Assembly (NCBI RefSeq): GCF_010093815.1
Contig: NW_022985554.1
Span: 156,999 to 220,998 of the forward strand
From: Pseudovirgaria hyperparasitica
Lineage: Eukaryota > Ascomycota > Dothideomycetes > Acrospermales > Acrospermaceae
DNA length: 64,000 nt
Direction of reading: 5' to 3'
Position 1 is the first letter of the stretch, and every line of letters starts with the position of its first letter. A program made the position numbers and the translations under genes. Under the pieces are notes generated by a model. That model saw only the letters and a program-made list of their open reading frames with translations. It did no database searches and was not told the DNA's origin. Shown here one piece after another: positions 22,801 to 34,438 of this stretch.

Positions 22801-23257
22801 CTGGCTGGCTGCCCTGGCTCGTTTGGCGAGTCAGCAAGCCGAACGTGGCTGCGGATCAACACCATTTCGGATCGCCACGACTAACAAAAGCGTACCATAA
22901 CCTTCAAGTGCCAAAGCGTACCAGAGCAGGTACCAGAACAAGTAATACTAGAGCAAGTACCAACTCGCTTTCGTACCTGTTTTCCGATCGCTGCCGAAGC
23001 TCGTACGAACACTTATGCAACATCGCTCGGGACGCATTAGGGGCTTGGGGCCACGAGAGGCTGCAATCGCGTCTTTTGTCGTCTAGGTAATACGGCTGGC
23101 TGTCGTGGTATGAGAAAAAGGACAAACAACAAAAGGAATGGATACGGATGGCTAGATGGGCCACGTCAGATGCACCTACCAATGCCCTGATGCCATTCGA
23201 GCATGGCTTTAGTTCAGAGTATGGCGATGCAAGATCTTGTAAGATGACGCTGATCTA
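19821..23257. other. Gene-poor region, 3.4 kb
   Basis: Only short ORFs with no recognisable protein, on both strands (the longest is 20817-21257 +, 146 codons, no motif). A short imperfect repeat of GTACCAGAGCAG-like units lies at 22917-22966. No transposon ends or polyprotein motifs seen. Confidence 0.45.
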
Positions 23258-23497
23258 GTGTCTGTTGGCTTCACCCTTGTACATCCCCTCACTCTTTCCC
23301 CGCTGCAAACAATTTGGTTCGGTTTGGACGGCTGCAATGCAGGCATTTTCTGCAAGACTGGGTCGCTCGCTGATGTACCGAACGTGGGTCAAGACCTCTC
23401 GGACCAACCCATGATTCATGAGCAAAACCACATGGCAGGGAATGTCCCATGGTTTTTATATCTTGCTAGGACCAGGGTAGCTGCCGGCAGGTATTGA
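23258..23497 (+). pseudogene. GMC oxidoreductase fragment
   Basis: One plus-strand frame contains ADVPNVGQDLSDQPMIHEQN, close to the conserved GMC-family block (DVPNVGxNLxDHP) that follows the flavin-binding part of glucose-methanol-choline oxidoreductases. The expected preceding block (LLLSGIGP) is only faintly recognisable and no downstream HPxGT or active-site His block was found in the next 1.5 kb. It appears to be an isolated remnant in a decayed region. A sequence-profile search would settle whether more pieces survive. Confidence 0.45.
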
Positions 23498-26253
23498 CGC
23501 CAGCGGCGAAGAACATGCCCGTGGCTCCGCAAACCACTGCTCGACAATGTCGGAAAATTCCCGTACCTTCGCAAGGCTGCATCATATCGCATTGGTATGT
23601 TGGTAAGACAATGATATATGCAAGAGAGGTGCATACGATGAATCACAATGTGAACCAATACCAATGGAGCTGCAGCAGCGTCAGATACAGCGTAATGTCT
23701 TCTTGGCGGCTTATGATATCGGCCTCGTAATCCTTGCCTGTTGCTACGCCACCGCCCACAAAGGCCAGGGGTAGGGCAGTTGTTTACCGAACAGAAGAGT
23801 ATCAGACTGTGGGACTGTAGAAAGGTGGAACTTTCATAGCAAGGATATCCTAGCATCACGCAGAAAGAAACACGGGTCCGTGTATGCTCGTGCCTTTTTT
23901 CCAAACTCTGAAAGCGCAGTTTGTTCCGACCATATCTTCTGCTCATGGTATGGAAACAAGTTCTGCACAGGCGGCCACCCATCGGAAGCTGTCATTAGGG
24001 CAGCTGGTATGTCGAGTTGTCTTTCGAGAAGTTTGTTGTACATATCCTCTCTATTTTGAAGACCAGGGCCGAGGCTGGCGTCGTGGCACCCTTGTGCAGC
24101 GCCAAAGATCTGCACTGGCATCCTGTTCTGTTGTCAGACTTTATCTTGTCGGCTCGCAATATGCCTCCCCATCAACCAGCATTCCTCCCTTGGTCATTCA
24201 AGATCTACCCCTGCTCTTCCTGTGATTTTCCTTGGCAGAAAGCCGATAGCCGCGTTCATCCCACGCACCAGTCCTACCCCGGGGCCGTCCAACTGATTGG
24301 AGACATTTATCGACCATGCACTGTTGTGTATAGAGGTGCAGACCCAAAAGCGGTTCAAATGACAGGGGCTGTGCATAAATCAGGTTGCTGTCAAACTGTC
24401 AGGCGTACCGAGCCAGCCCAACCGCAATTTCGACATGAAGCGGCGGACCGTGACCTCAAGCTTCTATCACGCTTCGAAGAACAACATGAAACTCACCATC
24501 ACACGCTTAAATTCAAGGTCGCGTCCACACACTATTGACTCGCCAGGCTATTGCGTCTTCAGATATCATTCAAGTCTACAGCTAACCCATCTCTTGCCGT
24601 CACCGGACTGGCCTGGAACGAGCCGCGGCCTACTCGAACATGGTGCAAGCCGTACAACAGTGCACAACACAATGCTGCAATAAATGTGTTTAGCAGCGTA
24701 GGACCACCAATACCGTTCCCCAAATGACTTCACTACTCATCAATTCTTGGTGGCGGTCATCGCTCCGCAAATCGCCAGCTTTTGCTTGTGCCGATCGCTT
24801 GCCGCCGCACGTCCACATCCATTTCTAGGGCGTGCCATCTTTCTTCTTTGCCGCTCTAATGCTCATTCCATAGACCCTCCCACTATGCATCCGCCCCAAA
24901 AGGTTCGCAGGCCCATGCGCCGTCTTGGCCTGTTGTTTTCGTCCATATGGAAAATCGGTTCACGTCATTCGCGTTGGCAAGCTTCCTTTTGCGCAGTAAT
25001 GATCCTGCACGGCCTATCTCTCACATAAATCGTCCAATAAACGGTCCGGCTTCTGTTAACCTAATTCATAGTATGCTTTCGTTGCTTGTAGAAAGGGGTC
25101 TTGATGATTTAGCAGTGCGGCATAGCGAATCAACGGACCTGTCAACATGCTGTCCCTAGGCCGCCACATCTCATTCATCTCGCTGTCTGTATCTTGTACC
25201 ATGGTTCCCTTGTCCCGCTCATGGCTGTGATGATTTGACACGTGCATGCACGACCTGGACACTGCAGGGCTTAACGCTGCGTTCCATTTCTGACCTGGTT
25301 TATATTTCAAAAGAAAAGGACCATGACGGTGTCACCCCTGATATTCCCAGCGCCACGGTGCCTTTCGGGTTCTCAGCCTGTGTAAGTGTTCACCTGCAAG
25401 GAGACTTGTAGGACCCATGCTGACGGGCGAGTGTAACCCATCTCGTACAAGCACAGCATGAAAGTGCATCTGGCAGCCGCGTGCCTGCAAGATCGAGCGA
25501 ACTTTTTCCAGACTTGCTGGGTGACATGAAGATGTCTCCTGCGCGGCGCAGCAAGATTACTTACACCCACAGGACATATTTATCATGGTTCTCGACACGC
25601 CTCGAGCGGATTCTGTAATGAAGAGGCTTTATGTTGCGTCGGGAATTCTAGGCCTGTTAGGTTAAGCACACCTATCGCGAGGCTGATTTAGTTCATAGTG
25701 GAAAAACATGTGGCTTCGGCTTCGGGTGTAATTACCCTCCAACTTTAGTACGCCATACATCATAGCCTGGCAATTCAATGAAGAATTGGATGCTCTCATG
25801 GTCTAATGATAGACAAACGGTAGAAGTTTTAGTAGACATAAACAGATATGGTGGAACAAGTATGGTGGTTGTATTGATGTAGGCGACATGCTTCCTCCCA
25901 TCGAGGCTCAACAGACAAGCGTGCACAGAAAGAGCTCGTGCACTCTGCTGGAATGTGGACTGTGGACTATGGGCCAGCCTGTCGGAGAAAAGCTAAACTA
26001 TACCGTGAACGAACCTTATGTAGCACGCTTACCTGTCAACGCTCAGACAGCGCCATGACCACTATGCACATCTGATCGCCCTTTCGTCTGCGTTGCCAAG
26101 TCCATGGCTTAGTTGGTTGAAGGACGGGCCGTTGTGCTTTAGACTGGGGAGTGCTGTAAGCACTTCTCCCGCACCACCCAAAAAGAGCGATGCTCGTTCT
26201 GACTATTATAGTCTGCCTGCCCTTCATAATCTGTCAATTACCTGCGGCTTTCT
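23498..26253. other. Gene-poor region, upstream of homeobox gene
   Basis: 2.8 kb without a supportable gene. A minus-strand frame at 23834-24121 (NREDMYNKLLERQLDIPAAL) reads like coding sequence but matches nothing I know and runs into a disrupted continuation; it may be another gene relic. A tRNA-like A box lies at 26105-26115. Confidence 0.4.
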
Positions 26254-26760
26254 ATGCTGCTGAACACTGTCACCATTCCGCCGAGCACCCTCCTTAACAT
26301 TTCATACGTCAACAAGATACACCCCTTGACACTTGCACTGTCAGTGTCAGTGTCGGCACTCAAGATTCTTGTATCTTGTATTCATTCTCTGGGATTGACT
26401 ATCGTCTCCGTCTCCGCTTCCTATACCCCACACTACACTAGGGCAGCTCTTGGGGACCACGATCAAGACAAGGCTATCAAGTAAGTCACTCACAATGAGC
26501 GTTTTTTTCTTTTCTGTCTTTTAGCGATGGAGGCTCTACCATACTTTGTAAAGAAGATTTGGCTACATTAGGTAGCGTGTCCTGCTGCTTGAGTGATAAC
26601 ACTTGAATCCTATGTGAATTCTTCGATTCGAATTCAACATCGACTGGACAGCAGAGTTCGAGACACTTCCCAAACACAGCTCGCCAACCGACTCTGAGCA
26701 CATATACTAATTTCAATTATCATCTTAGGACTGGTCTTGGGCAGATAACTGAGTTAATAT
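26254..26760 (+). promoter_or_regulatory. Probable 5' leader of the homeobox gene with uORF and leader intron
   Basis: An ATG at 26254 opens a 76-codon uORF. A strong donor GTAAGT (26481) and an acceptor TTAG (ends 26728) with a TACTAAT-type branch at about 26705-26711 define a plausible 248-nt leader intron. Spliced, the uORF would read past the main ATG (26761) out of frame and stop at about 26852, so it could restrain translation. The transcript start is unknown, so this is inference. Confidence 0.4.
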
Positions 26761-28125
26761 ATGGCTTCCATCGGTATCAAGCCTCGTTGTCAATCTTATT
26801 CTTTCCCTATGGCCCACGAGAGGGAGTCGCGAACGGCGCTCCCAGGGATTAGCACGGTAAAGACCTCTTCTCCTGTGTCACGGCACTCCCATCTTTATGC
26901 TCCTCCGTCTCCATCCTACACCGCCTCGGACGGCCAAGAGACTATGGCCTCTCCTCACGATCGAAATCGCTCACCGTCATCACCCTCGACCGACTTGAAG
27001 GATCGAAAGTATAGCAACGATTCTGCCGTTGACTTTGACGATTACCATTACTCTACTCCCGAATCGACCCTACGACTGCCGAGCATTCAGAACGTACGAC
27101 TTCCTCGATGGGGATGTTTAAGCTGAGTGACACACGCTGACTCTTTCAATGGTAGCTCCTTCGTGAGGTGGCTCCTGCTGCACCTCCAACGCCTGCTAGT
27201 AGCGCGCCTTCTGCTGTGCCATCACCAATCGATCCTCTCCGCAGTCAACACAGTCGATACGATGCAGAAGAGCCCATGTTCGACCGACGCCGGAGAATGG
27301 ACGACCGAAGCGCGGGATATGCCCGCCTAGAAAATCCTCACCAAGATCCTCGCCGATCAAGCGGCGTTTCTGACTACGACAAGAGACATACGACAGTGTA
27401 CAACTCCCCTCAAACTGTAGCGCCGCAGTCGCCGCCCGTTGGGCCACAGTCAATGGCTCCCACACAAGCACTAAGCTTCCCACCTGGTCAACTACCGATG
27501 CGACCAACTCATCAGCCTATACCCACACTTCCGCCACTTCCCAACCAACACCCACTGCCACCGTTCGGTGCCAGGGTGGAAACGCATGGCCACACGCCAA
27601 GATGGTATGCAGAAGCTCCAGTCATTTCCTCGCGCGAGTACGGATATTCGCGGGACCCCACAACTGGGCAGTATGACGCGCAATCACCGTGGGCGTCCGG
27701 TCCCGAGGCATCCGACAGATATCTCGCATATGGTCACCCACGTCCGTACGATGGACATTATGGGTCCGGTCAAATAACGTTTCAGCCTGTCGGACCACAC
27801 GGAGATGGACAGATACCCAGGAAACGGAGAGGTAACCTACCAAAAGAAGCTACAGCAATCCTGAAGGCTTGGTACAATGAGCATATCGACTCGCCTTATC
27901 CTACAGAGGACGACAAGTTGATGTTATGCAACCAGGCCCACCTCAGTATCAACCAGGTATGCACTTCCGTGAATGAGATTTATGTTATGCAAGACTGATT
28001 GACTGACGAACGAGAAGGTTAGCAACTGGTTTATCAATGCCCGAAGGCGGGCTCCAGGGCGTGAGGGAAGAGGAAGTCAATCTTCTAAAGGCAGTCCTCC
28101 AGCAGTGGCAGGAAGGCCAGCCTAA
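26761..28125 (+). CDS. TALE-class (KN) homeobox transcription factor
   Basis: Three exons: 26761-27093, 27156-27956 and 28018-28125 (413 aa); all junctions are in phase 0. The homeodomain sits at the extreme C-terminus (about residues 315-400): RKRRGNLPKEATAILKAWY, then the PYPTEDDK loop extension of three residues that defines TALE proteins, then LSINQ joined by splicing to VSNWFINARRR, the DNA-recognition helix. The intron lies inside that helix region. The first 300 residues are Pro/Ser/Gln-rich and disordered (PPTPASSAPSA, PTLPPLPNQHPLPP). I infer a nuclear regulator; fungal KN homeobox proteins act in development and morphogenesis, but no orthologue can be named. The downstream neighbour is a 7.6-kb gene-free interval. 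Confidence 0.9.
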
Positions 28126-30654
28126 AATCTATCGCTGGGTTGTTTCTTTTAATGCCTTACAAGCCGACTTCCCGACGAAGACGGATGGAATACACCAGAT
28201 ATAATTCGCACACCTTTCGCACTCACACAAGGCACGATAACGACAGCTATAATAAAAGTAAAAGGGGGGAGGGAGGTGAGCCGATGATGGGACATGGGAC
28301 ATTGTGGCACTAGGATGATATTTCAGGCTACTCTTTTGAGCTAAGCACAGTTTGAGAGCTTGGATCCAGGTAGCCGGAATGGTACGGCTGGAGCAGAGGT
28401 GGTACCTAGACTTGAACTGGGGGCATTGGATCTAGTGACAGAGCTTTGATGTGTGGAATTGGGATCGGTGACGTGAGAATGCGTCCTACACAGGGAGAAG
28501 GACTATGGAGCTTTTTTTTGTTAAATTCTGCAATTGGTTATCGATACCCCCAGGTTTAGTTGCGAGATATAGGCATATTACATACAGCAGGTCCGGAGCT
28601 TGCGGAACAAGCTCAGAGTAGGATCAGATAATTAGCATTGTAATTACTAATAAGACATAAGTCTATTTGGTAGCATTTGCATTTTCACGTGAGAGAGATT
28701 TTGGACTCCAAAGAAGGTAACATTTACGATCTAAATCCTCAACGACTCAATCAGGCCCAACGGTAGTAGCGCCCGTCATGTTAGTCTAGTCTGCTGGACT
28801 GACATCGGTCAGCACCACGGCAAGGGCTCGGCCCAGCATCAGGTTTACAGTAAGGCGATCTGATCTGGGGACGTGAGGGTGTGGGCGGTTCATTGCAAGG
28901 AGCTAGAGCAAGAAGTCAAAGCAAGAAAGGAGACGTCAAGCGAACGACAAGCCAGTCACGATGCTTGTTTTGGGACATCAGATGTGTTGACGTTCCCAGG
29001 AGAGTAAGCTGAAAATGGGGCTAATCCCAAACCGGGTAGACGGCAGCCGCAGCCGCAGGTTGATCTAAGGCCAGGACCGAGAGAGGCGAGCGGCGTGTTT
29101 CATCTTTCATTTCCAATCCATTCTCTCATCTCGTTCCTCTCTCTCTCTCCACTATCTCTCTCCACACGTTTTCCCGCCTTGCCGTCATCGCTGCACAAAC
29201 ACGTTTGTCTTTCTAGGTCTTGTGTCACTAATTTCTCCAGGGCTCTGCAGCGTCTCATTTGCTCATGGTGCGAACTTGGCCCCCCTGCACGGTTCGGCCT
29301 CTTGTCCGCATCTTACTTCTTCATGACTGACGGATGCTGTCACAAGTGCGAACCCCCATCACAACCCACTTTCCGAGCGTCGCATCACATTCCGCCATCC
29401 GAGCTTCGCATTACATTGACTGCACATGGAATGCTCTGTATGGACAGCAGGCGTCAAGTCGTTGTCTGCCCTGAGTCAGTCAGTGTAGAGTCTTGTCGAC
29501 GGATGTGCGATCCGCGGTAAACAGGCGGCCCTTCCCGCTCTCGAATGCTCGATTCAATGTATAGTATTAGTCTCTGTCTACAACAACCCACGTACATACT
29601 GGCTCTAGCAGCTGAGTGGAGGGCCTAGTCAGCAGTCGCTTGACTCAGGCACGGGTCTACAGCACAGAGCTCCAGATTCGCTGTCAGTTCGTTCTTTGGC
29701 GTTGGACAGGACGCCGAGATTGATCTATTACCGCTCTAGCTTACACATGTCGGTGGCCTCGACAGCACCACTAATACAGTCATGTAGGATTTGACAGCCT
29801 GCGACAGCTCACGTACGGCGTGGTGCCGTGTTGATAGACAGACACTTGGCCAACTGGACGCCCCGGACGCTATTCCCGAAGCCTAGGCGTTGTCCACCGC
29901 ACAGATGCATCATCCTGCGGCGGCTGTCACCTTTCCATGGCGGCATTGTGGATGGCATATCAAGGAGCCGGTGAGTGCCGGTGTCACGATTGGAACGTTC
30001 TCGGCATCTGCCATATACCGCACTGCTTTGTGGGCACGAGCCTCATTGACAAGATCGAAGAGAGTGATTCGGCGTGTTGGGAGTAGCACTTGACACTAGA
30101 GGACATGATTCAACGCATGCTGGCAACGGGTCGAGTAGACTTTTCTAGAGCAGGAGCTAACGGATATCTAGAGTGATGGCATCGTGGTGTGGGCACATGG
30201 CCGATTGCGACGTCAATGGGCAGTAGGGCGATGCATGGGACGACACTGCATTGGCGTTGCAGGAAGCCAGTATGTATTCTGCAGTTTTGCCACGCGTCTG
30301 TCTCGAACAGGCAACGCAGGTCTAACAGAAAGGACGTTTTCTGCAGTTGCCAAGCGATGAGGATAGCAAAGCATGGACACGCCACTCTACCAGGCCTGAT
30401 CAGTTGCCGGGCACGAGGGCACACACGATTGGCCGTTGTAGACCAGAAAGATGCAGTCGGATGGCGAAGCAAGATTTGCGTAGCGGAAGCTTTTACTACG
30501 GTGGTGGAAAGCGAAGCGGCACACCAATGTTCAGTGCTCACCTCACTGCTCGGTGGCCTCGGCCGAGGATGGAGAATGGGAAGGGACACGATAAGGTATT
30601 TGAAGATGGTAGGGGCGAGAATGTGCGGCGTAATGAGGTGTAGCAGACAGGTGA
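28126..30654. other. Gene desert, part 1
   Basis: 3' flank of the homeobox gene and beyond. It contains a CT-rich stretch near 29130-29165. A 141-codon ORF at 29095-29520 (+) has no motif and no fitting splice sites. Nothing supportable as a gene. Confidence 0.5.
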
Positions 30655-30801
30655 GATGCCATGAAGCCGTGAAGCCATGAAGCCATGAAGCCATGAAGCC
30701 ATCCATGATGAAGCCATGAAGCCATGAAGCCATGAAGCCATGATAGCATGATATCATGATAGCATGATAGCATGATGCCATAAAGCCCTGATGCCATGAT
30801 G
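30655..30801. repeat. 8-bp minisatellite (GAAGCCAT)n with a variant block
   Basis: About 18 units of 8 bp: an almost pure GAAGCCAT block (30661-30742, with one short break near 30701-30708) followed by GATAGCAT/GATATCAT/GATGCCAT variants to 30801. Because the unit length is not a multiple of three, every frame reads an 8-residue repeat (MASWLHGF-like on the minus strand), which produces false ORFs. Confidence 0.9.
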
Positions 30802-31290
30802 AACAATGGCAATCACAGCAGGCAAGCAGCAAGTGCACGCGAGAGTATCTAAGCAGAATAGCTGGGCTAGCTAGTCACAGTAGTGCATCATGGTAGGGCG
30901 TTGGCGTGCGTACGTGCATGAGGGACGATGCATCGAACCTTTTTGCAAAGACGAATCGGCCGCTAATTAAAGCGCCAGAAGCTGCAGGTGTGTTTTATGT
31001 ATGTAGACTGATTAGCTGCAACGGGCGCATCTGAAGGTTCCAAAAAGGCGCCGCGATTTAGCGTGCGGCCGCCACTACTGAAGAAAAATGTCCGATGTTC
31101 TCTGGCGGGCTTGCGGGCGTGTGTGGGCTGCCCAGTGCCTGGCTGACTGACTGGCTGGGCTGGTTGGGGCTGACTGGCTGGGGCCTCCTAGGGGGTCACT
31201 GTCCTACTGGACTGTACATGACACTCTACTGTGGCTACAACTAAAAGGCAAGTTTAGCCTCTTCCACCAAGCCAAAGTCTTAACCTGTGT
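30802..31290. other. Gene desert, part 2
   Basis: No ORF of interest. A CTGACTGGCTGG-type short repeat occupies about 31130-31180. Confidence 0.5.
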
Positions 31291-31379
<89 letters not shown>

Positions 31380-31413
31380 GTGATGATGGTGATGATAATG
31401 AGGGTGATGATGA
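31291..31413. repeat. (GAT)n trinucleotide array
   Basis: Roughly 30 pure GAT units (31291-31379) followed by about 34 bp of interrupted units. It would read poly-Asp or poly-His, but no gene context supports translation. Likely highly length-variable. Confidence 0.95.
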
Positions 31414-34175
31414 ACTGGAACCCTGGGCTGACCTGGCTGACCTGACTGACCCAAGTCACAGTGTGCCACTCTCACTGCCAGGTGCCCACTACTACCTAGC
31501 TAATTACATGACCTGAGTGCCTGCCCTGCCGCCGCCCACTACATCATATGTTGCTCGTTGTGTCTCGTGTCGATTGTGTGGTGTCCCTGGTCCCAGTCTC
31601 AGTCCCGGCCATCGAGGCCTTCTGATGAGTGCATATGGTGCGATCATCATCAGCCATGCTCCAGTCAAACATCTGCCTTGTTATTCTGATGTGCGTATGT
31701 TAGTAGGTGTTAGCAGCAGCAGTAATAGTAGTAGTAGTAGTCGTCGTACCTAGTCGCGATAATCTCTATTTACAGCTAAATGACTAGTCTCTCCCCACTA
31801 CATGTGTATCTACAAGCTACCATGTACTACACTACCACTACTACTACTAATTACTACTACCGCTACTGCATGCATAACTAACTGCACCGCTACAGCTGCA
31901 TGATTCCATCGGCACTAACTTTAGTACTACGTCGGGACATTCGTACTACGCTAATCCTAATCTCACATCCAATCAAATTGCTTCGTCGCCGCCCTTTTCC
32001 TGGCCCGCAGTATAGCATTTTCGGCTGCTCTCCGGTTCCTCGCATCACCTCTTCCACTAATTCCTGCTATCACTACCACCACCACCACCACCACCACCAT
32101 CACCACCTCCTCGGCTCCGGTCTGCGTTCATCCATCATGTATCATTTACTGCGTACTTGCGACCATCTCAGATCGCTCATCGTGCACCAGACCCTTCATT
32201 TCGTCTTGCCGCTAGCCAGAGCCAGAGTAAGATCCAGCTCCCGCTCCAGCTCCAGCCCACTGAGCTGTCAGCCGTGTAGGCCGGCCGGCACCCCCCCTGT
32301 CAGCAGCCACAGAACCGCGTTTTGACAGCAGTCATCGCCAGCCTGAGACTGACAGTGACAATCTGTCAATCTGACTTTGACCAGGAACCAGATCCAGATC
32401 CAGATCCAGTCCCATAACCAGATTCCACATCAAGATCCTGCTGCTGATGCTGCAGAAGCCGTGTCGCCGCACTGACGCCTACCAGGTTTCCCCGCCTCTC
32501 CGCATAAATGAAGCTCCTAGAAAGCCTGAGCCTATCCTGATCCTGGTACACAATTTTCCCCATGGGAACCCAGTCCTGAATCTCACATCCATGCCCTCAC
32601 AAGCTTACTTTGACAGCAGCTTAACCTCCACTATTACAACCTACCTCTGTGCTGAAATCGAATGTCGTTAAATAAAAGTACCCCCAAAGCTTTACGCGCT
32701 AGCGAATCCTGAAACAATAAAGACGTTGACCGTCCAGTAACGCTCAGATTGCGCCCTCACCCCTTTCAAGCCTAGCAAACTTTACCAAACCCTACGAATG
32801 CTTATCAATGTTGCTTTTTAACTACCTCACCCCGACCACACCTACATCCTTCTGGACGGACTGCCTCCGTAGACTCACTTCGGTCGCTCTTCGTCACATC
32901 ACTGTCATATTTACACCGAGGCATCCGATGGGATCTGCAGATCAATGCGCCCCGTGCGACAGAAGCCGTGTAGATCGCCACTACCCATACGACGGTTCAT
33001 TAGAGAAAGATGCTTCACCGTCTTATCCATCGTGCCTCGAATGCCAAGCTAGGATACTGCATTGCCAACACCACGCACAAGCAACGCACTCACTCTGTTG
33101 GGACTGGGAACAGCGCCTCGGCTAATCTGAATATGTGTTGGCACCATTGGTCTCTCCGGAAGGAATCTCTGCCGTTGATTCACTTCTCAGCTTCAAGCAA
33201 ATGGACCCTGATAATTAGCACATGCGACTAAATGCTTTCCACCACTAGCAACCTCCTCTGTATTGCAGAGCCCGTGCTGCTGCCTTTGACATGAAGATCG
33301 CCCTTTGACTTCTTGAGTCCCTGGCGCGCGCGAATCGCCTCGCTTTCTGTCCGAGGCAGGAATCGCCTTCTACCGCTACCCATTACTACGTGGTGCACAC
33401 GGCCTCTATGATCTTCTATCGTGTTGTGAAGCGCGTCATGTTTTTATTGTAGGGGGTAGACTCTCCACACGTTGAATGCGGAAGTATCCGTCCTCTGAAC
33501 TTAGATGACAGCTGCGGAAACGCTCCTGACTCGACTCGACTCCAACAAGACATAGAGGCCAGGTGTGGTCATGTCCGAAAGACATGCGTAGACGTGAACG
33601 ATACAAAACCTCCATTACTTACTGAAGCCCGGTTGCTTTACAATAGGTCCAAAACGTCGCTGTTACACTGATCGGAAATGTAGTTGATGGGTCACCAGCA
33701 CAACACCAAAACACACAGCCTACAAGTCACGGTCACAACAAACCCTCCCACACTCTCCCACCATTCCCCCAATCCTCGACCTGTATCCTGTCTGTCCAAT
33801 CCATCACATCTCAGCCAGCACTCCATCCCAACCCATCTCCGAAGCCCTCCCACCATCACCACTCACTCCATCCGCAACCGCGCGCCCCTTTTCACACCAC
33901 GTATTATCTATCACCCAAAACAACTCCATCCCATCCGCCCTCCGACTCACCTTCTCCAGAAACCAAAGCTCTTTAGCCTTACCGCGCTCGTCCCATTCCC
34001 TATATATACATATATATCCAGTCGTTAGGAGCAATATATAGTTCTTGCTCCCCCCTTCGCGACGTGGACTTGTGAGTCTGTCGTTTTGATACTTGTTTAT
34101 TTATACATATATACGCACATGCGCGCGCGAGCATCGAGACTGTGTAGTTGTGGTTTGTGCGAGCACGCTGTGCGG
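31414..34175. other. Gene desert, part 3 (with minor trinucleotide runs)
   Basis: Short TAG/CTA-type runs near 31711-31745 and 31829-31860, a (CAC)n run at 32071-32107 and pyrimidine-rich sequence at 33735-33850. ORFs at 31900-32325, 32808-33125 and 33684-34028 were read and show no family motif or plausible splicing. The pyrimidine-rich part resembles a fungal 5' leader, so a non-coding or unusually long-leader transcript is possible. Confidence 0.45.
32071..32107. repeat. (CAC)n microsatellite
   Basis: About 12 CAC units with one CAT interruption, in non-coding sequence. Confidence 0.9.
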
Positions 34176-34220
34176 GTGTGTGCGTGTGCGGGTGTGTGCG
34201 TGTGCGGGTGTGCGGGTGTA
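34176..34220. repeat. GTGTGCGGGT-type short repeat
   Basis: Alternating GTGTGCG and GTGCGGGT units across about 45 bp; purine-pyrimidine alternation could favour Z-form DNA. Confidence 0.7.
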
Positions 34221-34339
34221 TCTATTACGCAGTGGAGGGGGTTGACCTTGAGTATATACATGTATATGTATGTGTATTTGTTATATTGGCTATATAGTAG
34301 AATCAAGAGAAGGGGAATAGTAGAGATTGTATCTGTCTA

Positions 34340-34438
34340 CCCATCCATCTATCCATCTATCCATCTATCCATCTATCCATCTATCCATCTATCCATCTAT
34401 CCATCTATCCATCTATCCATCTATCCATCTATCCATCA
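34340..34438. repeat. 8-bp minisatellite (CCATCTAT)n
   Basis: About 12 near-perfect CCATCTAT units. All three frames on the plus strand read the same 8-residue repeat (LSIYPSIH-like), giving two spurious overlapping ORFs. Confidence 0.95.

Noticed and set aside
23416-23982. Minus-strand frame resembling a polytopic membrane protein
   Set aside because: Weak hydrophobic runs in several frames with stops; the resemblance to a rhodopsin-like fungal family could not be held up motif by motif.
31254-31475. His-rich or Asp-rich protein across the GAT array
   Set aside because: It is purely the translation of a trinucleotide repeat in non-coding sequence.
32808-33125. Cys-containing 105-codon ORF (CAPC ... 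CLECQ) as a zinc protein
   Set aside because: Ligand spacing fits no known motif and the surrounding interval is repeat-rich and non-coding.
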